DNA of 25,833 nt, from positions 1-25,833 of the forward strand of contig JBGQHM010000054.1 in assembly GCA_041497995.1 (NCBI GenBank), written 5' to 3'. The notes under the pieces were generated by a model. That model had not been told where the DNA came from. It made no database searches and worked only from the letters and a program-made list of their open reading frames with translations. The position numbers were made by a program, and so were the translations under genes. Shown one piece after another: positions 14,109 to 21,653 of the stretch. The DNA comes from DATKMS01 sp041497995. Its GTDB lineage: Bacteria; Desulfobacterota; Binatia; HRBIN30. Positions within the stretch are counted from its first letter, which is position 1, and the number at the start of each line of letters is the position of its first letter.

Positions 14109-16100
14109 TCAGCGTGCGGCGGGCGCGGATACCAGGCGCGGCGGCGTTGTGGCGAGCGTGAGCGGCACTGCGGTGTAGAAAGCCGCTGGGTCGTCGCGAA
14201 ACCGCTGCGGCTGAACGTCGAGCGGGCCGACTGCCGCTTGCAGCCTGGGAATCAGCGCTCTGCCCTGCGGCATGACGATGAACAGACTGGTTGCTGGGTT
14301 GAAGTGATTCGTGCGCAGGTACACGTTCAGGTCGATGACATCGTCGATGGCATACCCGTAGGTGAGGAAGCGGATCGTTCCGTGCTTGATGAAGAATCCC
14401 TTGCCACCCACCATGTACGTCGTCTTCCCGGTGCCGTGCGCGCGAATCCACGCGGCGATTTCCAAGCCCGGCCCATGGCGATGGTGCGGCGCATACTCGA
14501 TGAAGTAGTCGCGGACGTTCGTCGCCAGCACGACAGCGATGACGCCGATGCCGACGATGGTGACAGCCCATCGCCCGATTCGGTGGGGCAGTACCGCGCC
14601 GACACTGGCGAGCACACTGTGGAGCGCCAGCGCGATGACGAGGACGGCGAACGGGACCACGCCGCTGATGCGCGGGTAGAAGGGCGTGTCGATCGTCAGC
14701 GCGCCGCCGACGATCACCGGAACGATGATCCACACCAGCAGCAACAGATTGCGGCGGCGCAGCGGGTGCGCGCAGACCCCGGCAAGGCCGAGCACAAAGA
14801 GCGTGGCGCTGATTGGCTCGAACATCCCGCCGGGACGGAAGCCGTACTGGAGCGATGAATCCGACGAGTAGTTGAACAGCGTGACGGCATGCTGCAGCTG
14901 GACGAGCAGGATGTAGCGGAGATCGCGCGTTCCGTACGCGTTCGAGAGATGGTCGAAAGCACCCTGGGTGAAGACACTGGTTTCCTGCGTTCGCATCCAC
15001 AGCTCGAGCGGCCGCTTCCAGAAGAACCCAATCATTGGCGCGGCAGTTGCCAGCGCCACGATGGCGACGAGCGCGAAACGCCCGAGACGTCGCAACAACA
15101 GACGCCGGTCGCAGCCGATCAGCCACAGACACCAGGTCAGCGTGAGCAACGCTGGGACGAGCCGCGATGCGAAGTAGCTCTGCACGCCCAGTCCGAGCGC
15201 AATGCCACACCAGATCGTTGCGTCGAGCCGCAAGTCGCGCCATGCCAGCCACGCGAACCCCACGACGAGGATGCTCAGGAATGGCGTGTCCAAGTAGTGG
15301 AAGCCGGTCCGACTCAGGTGGATGAAGAAGCGCGCCGATACCAACAGGAGTCCAGCACACAATCCGACCTCGAACCCCCACAGCCGGTAGCCAACGATGA
15401 ACACCACGAGCACCGCGGCAGCACCGAGCACGACGCTCGTGCAACGCAACCCCAGCGTGTTCACGCCGAAGAGCTTGATGCCCGCCGCCTGCCGGAGTGC
15501 GTGGAAGCGCGGCAAGAAGTACCACCCTGCGGAGAAGAGGTTGAAGGGCTTTTGCGTCAGCAGTTGGACCGCATCCAGTCCAATCTCACCCTCGTCACCA
15601 TGCAGCTCGGGGGGCACCCTCGCCACCTGCCAGCCAAAGAACCCGCCGGCGAGGAGCAGGAGCAGCGCAGCGGTGGCAAGCACCCTCGGCGGCGGCCGCC
15701 GGCGCGCGCGGTTGCCCCACCACGACCACAATGCTGCGCCGGTGAAGCACAGTAGACCGAGCGCCCACGGCGGATGCGTCACCTTCGGTTCGGCGCCGCG
15801 GAATACTAGGATCCCTGCAGCCACACCCAGGGCGCAGCCGACGGCGAACAGCGTCCAGAACCCCTTCGCTGCCGGCGCCGCCAGTCGTTCCGGTGGGTCG
15901 GGCAGCGCCGGCGAGCGGCGCTCGGCGACGAGAAACAGGAGGCCGCCACAGGCGAAGCCGGCAATGCTGAGCCAAGGTTGTTCGTAGACGAAGGCTTGCG
16001 CGCTACCCGCGGCCGCGACAGCGAGCAGCTTGAGGAACAACGTGACCCCACTGCGGGGAGACTGCGGCGGCGTTGGGGAGGGCGAGGCGTGTTGATTCAC
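14109..16100 (-). CDS. PMT/ArnT-like GT-C family glycosyltransferase
   Basis: The product is 663 residues with a GTG start at 16100. It has a short Pro/Ser-rich cytoplasmic tail and many membrane segments (first ones about 20-38, 43-59, 80-100, 112-127 and 140-158). The catalytic-type acidic pair D169-E170 (LHGDEGEIGLDA) lies in the first large external loop, as in GT39/PMT and ArnT enzymes, which use polyprenyl-phosphate sugars. Later GYRLWG, ARFFIHLSRTGFHYLDTP and QETSVFTQG segments are shared in style with the two PA14-bearing relatives in this window. The C-terminal 120 residues are soluble and outside, but this member has no PA14 extension. Donor sugar and acceptor are unknown. It is divergent from the GT2-methyltransferase gene and ends a few bases before the left CTAG repeat. 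Confidence 0.83.
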   Translation of the reverse strand: MNQHASPSPTPPQSPRSGVTLFLKLLAVAAAGSAQAFVYEQPWLSIAGFACGGLLFLVAERRSPALPDPPERLAAPAAKGFWTLFAVGCALGVAAGILVFRGAEPKVTHPPWALGLLCFTGAALWSWWGNRARRRPPPRVLATAALLLLLAGGFFGWQVARVPPELHGDEGEIGLDAVQLLTQKPFNLFSAGWYFLPRFHALRQAAGIKLFGVNTLGLRCTSVVLGAAAVLVVFIVGYRLWGFEVGLCAGLLLVSARFFIHLSRTGFHYLDTPFLSILVVGFAWLAWRDLRLDATIWCGIALGLGVQSYFASRLVPALLTLTWCLWLIGCDRRLLLRRLGRFALVAIVALATAAPMIGFFWKRPLELWMRTQETSVFTQGAFDHLSNAYGTRDLRYILLVQLQHAVTLFNYSSDSSLQYGFRPGGMFEPISATLFVLGLAGVCAHPLRRRNLLLLVWIIVPVIVGGALTIDTPFYPRISGVVPFAVLVIALALHSVLASVGAVLPHRIGRWAVTIVGIGVIAVVLATNVRDYFIEYAPHHRHGPGLEIAAWIRAHGTGKTTYMVGGKGFFIKHGTIRFLTYGYAIDDVIDLNVYLRTNHFNPATSLFIVMPQGRALIPRLQAAVGPLDVQPQRFRDDPAAFYTAVPLTLATTPPRLVSAPAAR

Positions 16101-16239
16101 GAGGGCGGCCTGGGCCGGGTGAGTACCGCCGTGGGGTAGAGGATAACAAATCCCGAGTCAAGCCGGGTCGTCGCGCAGTGCCGTTGTGCAACGACTTCTG
16201 CTTGCGCCATTTCGAACCACCCGCTAAGGGGGCGACTCT

Positions 16240-17661
16240 ATGCCCGAGCACCTCTCCGTCGTGATGCCGGTCTACAATGAGCGCTACCTCGTCGCCGAGT
16301 CCATCCGTCGGCTCCTGGCGGTGCAGAGTCCGCTCATCTCCCGTCTTGATCTCATCATCGTCGATGACGGCTCCACGGACGGCACGCGTGACATCTTGCG
16401 CAAGCTGGCTGCCGAGCATACCGACAGCATCACCTTCATCGAACACGAGCAGAACCGCGGCAAGGGCGCGGCGGTGAACACCGGCATCGCCCGCGCCCAG
16501 GGATCGGTCACCGTCATTCACGACGCCGATCTCGAGTACGATTCGCAGGACCTGCCGAAGCTCATGCCACCGTTCATCCACGACGCCGCCGATGCGGTGT
16601 ACGGCTCGCGCTTCCTCGCCGGCAACTACCGGCGCGTCCTCTACTACCGCCACTCGATCGGCAACCGCTGGCTGACGTTCATCTGTAACGTCCTGACCGA
16701 CCTCAGCCTCACCGACATGGAAACCTGCTACAAAGCGGTGCGCACGCGGCTGCTGCAGTCGATTCCCATCCGCAGCCGCGACTTCCGTCTCGAGCCCGAG
16801 CTGACGTTCAAGTTGGCCAAGCGCGGGGCGCGCATCTTCGAGGTGCCCATCTCCTACGCCGGCCGCACGTACGAGGAAGGCAAGAAGATCGGGTTCCGCG
16901 ATGCCGTGCTGGCGTTGGGTACGATGCTGCACTGGTGGCTGATCGACGACATCTACAAGCCCGACGAGTACGGCTCCAACATCCTCGTCGGCATGTCGGC
17001 GGTGCCGCATTTCAATCGGTGGATGGGGGACACGGTGCGGCCGCACGTCGGCGCACGCGTTCTCGAAGTGGGTGCGGGGATCGGCAACCTGACCCGCGCG
17101 TTGCTGCCGCGCGACCACTACACGGTGTCCGACGTGAACCCGCACTACCTGGACTACCTGCGGAACTTCGCTGACGGCAAACCGTACATGGACGTGCGGC
17201 GCATCGACCTCACATGTCGTGCGGACTTCGCCGGTTTGGAGGGCCGCTTCGACACCGCCATCTGCCTCAACGTGATGGAGCATGTGGACGACGAAGCCGG
17301 GGCCTTGCAGAATATCCGCTCGGTGCTCGAACCGGGTGGCCGCGCGATCATTCTGGTGCCGCAGAACCCGGCGCTGTACGGCACGCTCGACGAAGTCCTG
17401 GGCCACAAGCGGCGCTATACACGCGAGGGGCTGCGCGCCACCATCGAGGCGCAGGGATTTGGGATCGAGCAAATCTTTGATTTCAACCGCGCCACGACGC
17501 CGGCGTGGCGGCTGAACGGGCAAGTGCTGAAGCGCCGCCACTTCAGCAAGGTGCAACTGAAGGCGGTCAACCTGCTGACCTGGCTGTTCCGTCGCCTCGA
17601 CGGCGTCCTGCCGTGGCAAGGTGCCTCGCTCATCGCCATCGCACGGCGTTTGCCTGACTAG
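16240..17661 (+). CDS. Bifunctional GT2 glycosyltransferase / class I SAM-dependent methyltransferase
   Basis: The product is 473 residues with two enzymes in one chain. Residues 1-about 235 form a GT-A domain: SVVMPVYNERYLVAESI, IIVDDGSTDGT (D42-D43), EQNRGKGAAVNTGIARA, and the metal site IHDADLEYD with D95 and D97. A short hinge (about 236-255) leads to a Rossmann methyltransferase with motif I VLEVGAGIGNLT (274-285), acidic SDVNP near 297-301, and LNVMEHVDD (343-351). GT2 halves of this kind make polyprenyl-linked sugars; the methyltransferase half may cap or modify the same glycan. This fusion is known as a family architecture. The ATG at 16240 has TAAGGGGG about 7 bases upstream. It is divergent from the GT-C gene (139-base spacer). 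Its TAG stop overlaps the CTAG of the right repeat copy. Confidence 0.9.
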   Translation: MPEHLSVVMPVYNERYLVAESIRRLLAVQSPLISRLDLIIVDDGSTDGTRDILRKLAAEHTDSITFIEHEQNRGKGAAVNTGIARAQGSVTVIHDADLEYDSQDLPKLMPPFIHDAADAVYGSRFLAGNYRRVLYYRHSIGNRWLTFICNVLTDLSLTDMETCYKAVRTRLLQSIPIRSRDFRLEPELTFKLAKRGARIFEVPISYAGRTYEEGKKIGFRDAVLALGTMLHWWLIDDIYKPDEYGSNILVGMSAVPHFNRWMGDTVRPHVGARVLEVGAGIGNLTRALLPRDHYTVSDVNPHYLDYLRNFADGKPYMDVRRIDLTCRADFAGLEGRFDTAICLNVMEHVDDEAGALQNIRSVLEPGGRAIILVPQNPALYGTLDEVLGHKRRYTREGLRATIEAQGFGIEQIFDFNRATTPAWRLNGQVLKRRHFSKVQLKAVNLLTWLFRRLDGVLPWQGASLIAIARRLPD

Positions 17662-17737
17662 CCCTGCGGCCAGCGTCCTTTCTATGGTCCGCTCCCCGTT
17701 GGGTCGCTCTGGGCTGCCAACTCCGACAGGCTGCTAG
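17658..17737 (+). repeat. CTAG-bounded dispersed repeat, right copy (inverted relative to 14027-14104)
   Basis: This 80-base element starts with the CTAG that includes the stop codon of the GT2-methyltransferase gene and ends with CTAG three bases before the TTG proposed for the next gene. It aligns along its whole length with the minus strand of 14027-14104. The two copies face outward and flank a 3.6-kb divergent gene pair. A MITE-like relic, a REP-type element and a conserved 3'-end RNA structure are all possible. Confidence 0.85.
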
Positions 17738-17740
17738 CCG

Positions 17741-20700
17741 TTGTCCGACTGCGGTTCAGGCGTGCGGCGTCCTTGGCTCACATTCTGGCAGGCGCGCGGT
17801 TGGTGGGGGGGGCTGCTGGCGATAGGGCTGGCGTGGTCCGGACAGCACGCTTTGATTGCGGCCGATCGCCCACTCCTGGCGAGAAACCTGTACGCCGCCG
17901 CCGCCGTCCTGTTGATCGGCGCTTTGTCATGGGCACCGCGGTCGCCCGTGCCCGCCAGCCCACCACTGGCTGGAAGACGACCGGTAGCCGGACTCTGGTC
18001 TGGTTGGGAGTTGCGCAGGGCGCGGTTTGGATGGCGGCTCACCGTGTTCGGCTGTGTGCTCAGCGTTGCGTTCAGCGTCGCGCTGTCGTTGGTGTTGTGG
18101 TGGGATCTGCGTGCACCGGTTGCGCCGTGGATCTGGCTGGCCGCACTGGTCACGCTGCTCGGCACGTTCATCGGCGTCCCGGCCTGGCCGGAAGGCGAAG
18201 CGCTCATTCGCGGGCCAGCGGATGACGAGCTCGCCGCGGGCGAGCCGCAATTGCCGGCAGCGTGGGAGGCGGTGGCAATCTGCGTCGTGCTACTGGCGGC
18301 GCTCTACCTACGGCTCATCAATCTCGAGTACGTGCCTGGCATCTTCGGAGACGAGGGCGAGCGCGGCGTCAGTGCGCGGATGCTGCTGGAAGGATATCCC
18401 GCGTCGCTGTTCGACTCCGGATGGTACGGGGTTCCCACCTTCTACTTCTATTGCGTGGCATGGATGCTCCGCCTGGTCGGCGACAACATGGTGGGAGCGC
18501 GCACGCTGTCGGTGCTCAGCGGGGTGGCGGCGGTATGGTTGGCGTATCGGATCGGACGGGCGCTCTGGGGTGCACGGGCTGGGCTGCTCGCGGCAGCGAT
18601 GCTGGCGGTTGCGCCCCTCGCCTTACAGTTCAGTCGCCAAGCCACGGAGAGCACGCCCACTGGAACTCTGTGGGCGGCGGGCTTTCTCTTCTTCATCCGC
18701 GCGCTGCGCGGCCGCCGCTGGAGCGACTGGGTGGGGGCGGGGATGCTCTTCGGGCTCAGCCTGTACTTCTACGCTGCCGGCAAGCTCGTGCTTCTGCTAC
18801 TGCCGATGCTCGGCCTGTACGGCGTCGTGCGTTGGCGTCTGGACTTCTTCCGGCGCTACGCGCTGGGCTTCGCGTTGATGGTCGCTGCCTTCGCCCTGAC
18901 ATTCCTCCCGTATGCACAGGTGTCAGCGCGAGACGGGTGGCAGAACTTCGCGGGCCGCGCGCAGGAGACGTCGGTCTTGTCGGGGCACAACCGCGCCGAC
19001 ACATTTGCTCGGCACTCAGTCGCGTACGACCCGGCTTGGGGAGAGTCACTGGTGCGCAGCGTCCTTGCACATCCGGTGTCGTGGGCGCAGGTGCTGTTCG
19101 GCCAGCTGCGCGTCACAGCCGAAGTGCTGTACCGGCACGGCGATCCCACCGCGTTCTACCAGATTCGCTGGCACGGAGGCTCGATGATCGCGCCGTTGTG
19201 GGCGGCGTTGACGGTGTTGGGACTGGTCTACGCCGCGTGGCACGTGTGGGATGCACGCTTCGGCCTGCTCTGCATCTGGTTCTGGTGCGGCATGCTCGGA
19301 CCGGCGTTGACCATCAACACGCCGAGCGTGCAGCGACTAGTGTGCGCGTGGCCGGCGGTGATGTTGTTCCCAGCCGTAGTGTTGGATCGGGTGTGGGCGG
19401 CGGCGTGGCCGTTGAGCCGAAGCCTGGCGCGCCGGTGGGCGACGGTGCCCCTGCTGGCCTTGCTCGTCTACTTCGGCATCGACAGCTACCAAGAATATTT
19501 CGGCCACTACATCTCGCTGTGTCCCTATTGCACCGAGACGGTCCAGGCGCGCCACGCGCAAGCGCTCGGCCAATCCTACAAGGCATATCAACTCGGCGTC
19601 GGCGACGGCGACATTTGGTTCGGCTACGGCAGCACTCGCTTTGTCGCCAAAGGTGTCGAGGGGATGGAAGTGGCCGCGCTCGCCGACGTCGTGCCGATCA
19701 CGAACAACAATGGCAAAGGCCTCGATTTCATCGTCTACCCGTACAACGCGCAGTATCTTCCTCTGCTGCATCTCTACTATCCGGAGGGTGTGGAGGAGAC
19801 GGTGACACCCATCGACGGAGTGCCACGCTTCGTGTCGTACAAGCTCAGCGCCGCGCAAACGGCGACCCTGCAGACGTTGCGCGTGACGTATCACGGCGCG
19901 GACGGGCACACCGTTGCGAGGAACGAACCGGCGCTCGGTACGCAGATCGGTAGGACCGCGGCCGCGTGGAATTGGACGGCGCCGACCGGGATCGCGTATC
20001 CCGCCGACGCCGTCTGGGAGGGCGGTCTTGTCGCCGATAGCTACGGATTCTACGAGCTCACCCTAGCGAGTGCTGGGAGCGCAACGTTGGCGGTTGACGG
20101 CCGCATTGTACTGCAGGTCCCGAGCGCGGCCGATTCCCCGGCACCGACTCGACGAGCCGCGCGCCTCGTGCTCGCGAAAGGCGTGCACGAGGTGCGCTTA
20201 CAGGGCCGCCTCGACGCGGCGAGCGCCCGTGTCGTCGTTGGGTGGACGCGCCCTGGGTCACCGGCTACGCCTGTGGATCAGCAGTTTCTGTTTGGCGGGC
20301 CCACGGGTGGCTTGTCTGGCGAGGTCTGGTCCTACAAGCACGACGACCTTCCCGACGCCCTGCCACACTCGCAGCCACGATTGCGATGTAGCGATCCGTT
20401 TTTTGGCTTTCGCGCCGCCCAGGCAGTCCTCGGCGAGGAGCCATTCGTTGCGCACTGGTCGGGGACGCTGATGGTTCCGGCGGCTGGTACATACACACTA
20501 CAGACCATCTCGAATGGGCCCAGCCGCTTGAGCGTCGATGGGGTGGTTGTCCTTCCGAATACAACGGCGGCAGAAGCCTCGGTTGCATTGCAGCTCGAGG
20601 CTGGGGCGCATCCAGTCGAGCTCCGCTACTTGTGGCAGAGCGGGCGCGCCAAACTGGAATGGTATTGGACCCTTCCCGACGGCACGCACGAGCTCGTGCC

Positions 20701-20779
20701 ACCGACGGTCCTTATCCCGTCGGCGCGCAGCTGGGTACAGGGCGAGATTGCAGGTCCAGCGCGTGGAGCGAATCACTAA
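17741..20779 (+). CDS. PMT-like GT-C glycosyltransferase with two C-terminal PA14-like domains
   Basis: The product is 1012 residues. An N-terminal block of about four membrane segments (about 21-38, 48-64, 100-120, 127-146) precedes the catalytic-type loop with D204-E205 (IFGDEGERGVSARMLLEG). Further segments run to about residue 580. YGVPTFYFYCVAWMLRL and LQFSRQATESTPTGTLW are typical of GT39-type enzymes using polyprenyl-phosphate sugars. A soluble outer part (580-740) is followed by two beta-rich PA14-like units: about 750-837 (GFYELTLASAGSATLAVDG, then GVHEVRLQG) and about 857-990 (GTYTLQTISNGPSRLSVDG, then GAHPVELRYLWQSG). PA14 domains often bind carbohydrate. The start is uncertain: TTG at 17741 directly follows an in-frame stop and the CTAG repeat, while GTG at 17762 is the main alternative. 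Neither has a good ribosome site. Confidence 0.82.
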   Translation: MSDCGSGVRRPWLTFWQARGWWGGLLAIGLAWSGQHALIAADRPLLARNLYAAAAVLLIGALSWAPRSPVPASPPLAGRRPVAGLWSGWELRRARFGWRLTVFGCVLSVAFSVALSLVLWWDLRAPVAPWIWLAALVTLLGTFIGVPAWPEGEALIRGPADDELAAGEPQLPAAWEAVAICVVLLAALYLRLINLEYVPGIFGDEGERGVSARMLLEGYPASLFDSGWYGVPTFYFYCVAWMLRLVGDNMVGARTLSVLSGVAAVWLAYRIGRALWGARAGLLAAAMLAVAPLALQFSRQATESTPTGTLWAAGFLFFIRALRGRRWSDWVGAGMLFGLSLYFYAAGKLVLLLLPMLGLYGVVRWRLDFFRRYALGFALMVAAFALTFLPYAQVSARDGWQNFAGRAQETSVLSGHNRADTFARHSVAYDPAWGESLVRSVLAHPVSWAQVLFGQLRVTAEVLYRHGDPTAFYQIRWHGGSMIAPLWAALTVLGLVYAAWHVWDARFGLLCIWFWCGMLGPALTINTPSVQRLVCAWPAVMLFPAVVLDRVWAAAWPLSRSLARRWATVPLLALLVYFGIDSYQEYFGHYISLCPYCTETVQARHAQALGQSYKAYQLGVGDGDIWFGYGSTRFVAKGVEGMEVAALADVVPITNNNGKGLDFIVYPYNAQYLPLLHLYYPEGVEETVTPIDGVPRFVSYKLSAAQTATLQTLRVTYHGADGHTVARNEPALGTQIGRTAAAWNWTAPTGIAYPADAVWEGGLVADSYGFYELTLASAGSATLAVDGRIVLQVPSAADSPAPTRRAARLVLAKGVHEVRLQGRLDAASARVVVGWTRPGSPATPVDQQFLFGGPTGGLSGEVWSYKHDDLPDALPHSQPRLRCSDPFFGFRAAQAVLGEEPFVAHWSGTLMVPAAGTYTLQTISNGPSRLSVDGVVVLPNTTAAEASVALQLEAGAHPVELRYLWQSGRAKLEWYWTLPDGTHELVPPTVLIPSARSWVQGEIAGPARGANH

Positions 20780-20783
20780 CGCG

Positions 20784-20812
20784 TTGCATGCGTGGGAATC
20801 GGTTGGTATAGA
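20784..20812 (+). promoter_or_regulatory. Weak candidate promoter upstream of the methyltransferase gene
   Basis: TTGCAT (20784-20789) and TATAGA (20807-20812) are 17 bases apart, matching consensus at 3 and 4 of 6 positions. The leader to the ATG at 20973 would be about 150 bases. Nothing else recognisable lies in 20780-20972. Confidence 0.25.
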
Positions 20813-20972
20813 GCCGCCAAACAGGTGAATCCTCTGGTTCGGCTCTCGTTCTGGTTGCGGCTCTGTCGCGGCATGCGTCTCAACCACCCTCTTGCCCGGC
20901 GCGCAACGTCGGCGCCACCGCTGCGGTGAGCCCTTTGTTCGCCAGCTGCGACTCTGCAGGCGCCTCTCACGG

Positions 20973-21647
20973 ATGAGCGTTTACACCTTCAAAGACGACC
21001 CCTACAGCAGCCACCGCTTGATTCCCCAGTTGGTGCGCCGTCTGAGTACCCGTGGCCGCGTGCTGGACGTTGGATGTGATGTTGGTTTCGCCGGCCGAGA
21101 TCTGCTCAAAGACGGCTTTCAAATACTCGGGATCGATCGCAACCCAGTGGCGCTGACCAAGGCGGCAGACTACTACCAGCAAACGATTCTGGCGGATGTG
21201 GAAAACGAACTGCCGTTCCCTGAAGGACCGTTCAACGTCATCATCTTTGGCGACATCCTGGAGCACCTGAAGAATCCGGCGACTATCTTTGCGCACTTCG
21301 CAGAGATGCTCGCACCGGGCGGCTTGGTGATCGTGTCGGTCCCGAACGTCGCGAACTTCTACATGCGCCTCAGCCTGCTGCTTGGCCGCTTCGAGTACCG
21401 CGACCGTGGCATTCTCGATCGCACGCACGTACGCTTCTTTACGCTGCGCACGGCGCGCCGATTTCTCGAAGATGCCGGGTTTGTCATCGAGGCGGTGGAT
21501 GCGACGCCGCTGCCGCTGCCGTTGGTGTGGGAGGCGACCGCGCCGGGCCGTTGGGCGTTCTTCCTGCACACGATCAGCTTCCACCTGGCGCGTCTGTGGA
21601 AGACGCTCTTCGGGTATCAGCTGATCTTTGCGGCGCGCAAGCGCTGA
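20973..21647 (+). CDS. Class I SAM-dependent methyltransferase (Methyltransf_23-like)
   Basis: The product is 224 residues. Motif I is VLDVGCDVGFAG (30-41), followed by an acidic ribose-binding position in GIDRNPVAL (53-61), NVIIFGDILEHLKNP (88-102) and the post-motif APGGLVIVSVPNVANF (114-129). This layout fits glycan- or lipid-modifying methyltransferases found in polysaccharide clusters; the substrate cannot be named. The C-terminal 30 residues (FFLHTISFHLARLWKTLFGYQLIFAARK) are amphipathic to hydrophobic and may dock on the membrane. The ATG at 20973 begins where homology-like sequence begins; an upstream TTG at 20892 adds an arginine-rich, unconvincing extension. It is convergent with the next GT-C gene with only 6 bases between stops. 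Confidence 0.85.
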   Translation: MSVYTFKDDPYSSHRLIPQLVRRLSTRGRVLDVGCDVGFAGRDLLKDGFQILGIDRNPVALTKAADYYQQTILADVENELPFPEGPFNVIIFGDILEHLKNPATIFAHFAEMLAPGGLVIVSVPNVANFYMRLSLLLGRFEYRDRGILDRTHVRFFTLRTARRFLEDAGFVIEAVDATPLPLPLVWEATAPGRWAFFLHTISFHLARLWKTLFGYQLIFAARKR

Positions 21648-21653
21648 GCGTCC

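Noticed and set aside
16101..16239. Promoters in the spacer between the divergent GT-C and GT2-methyltransferase genes
   Set aside because: Both genes must be transcribed from here, but I could not find a -35/-10 pair with acceptable spacing on either strand.
16003..17619. Minus-strand open frame (about 538 codons) opposite the GT2-methyltransferase gene
   Set aside because: It is low-complexity in His, Val and Arg and mirrors the coding frame of a clear bifunctional enzyme; no motif supports it.
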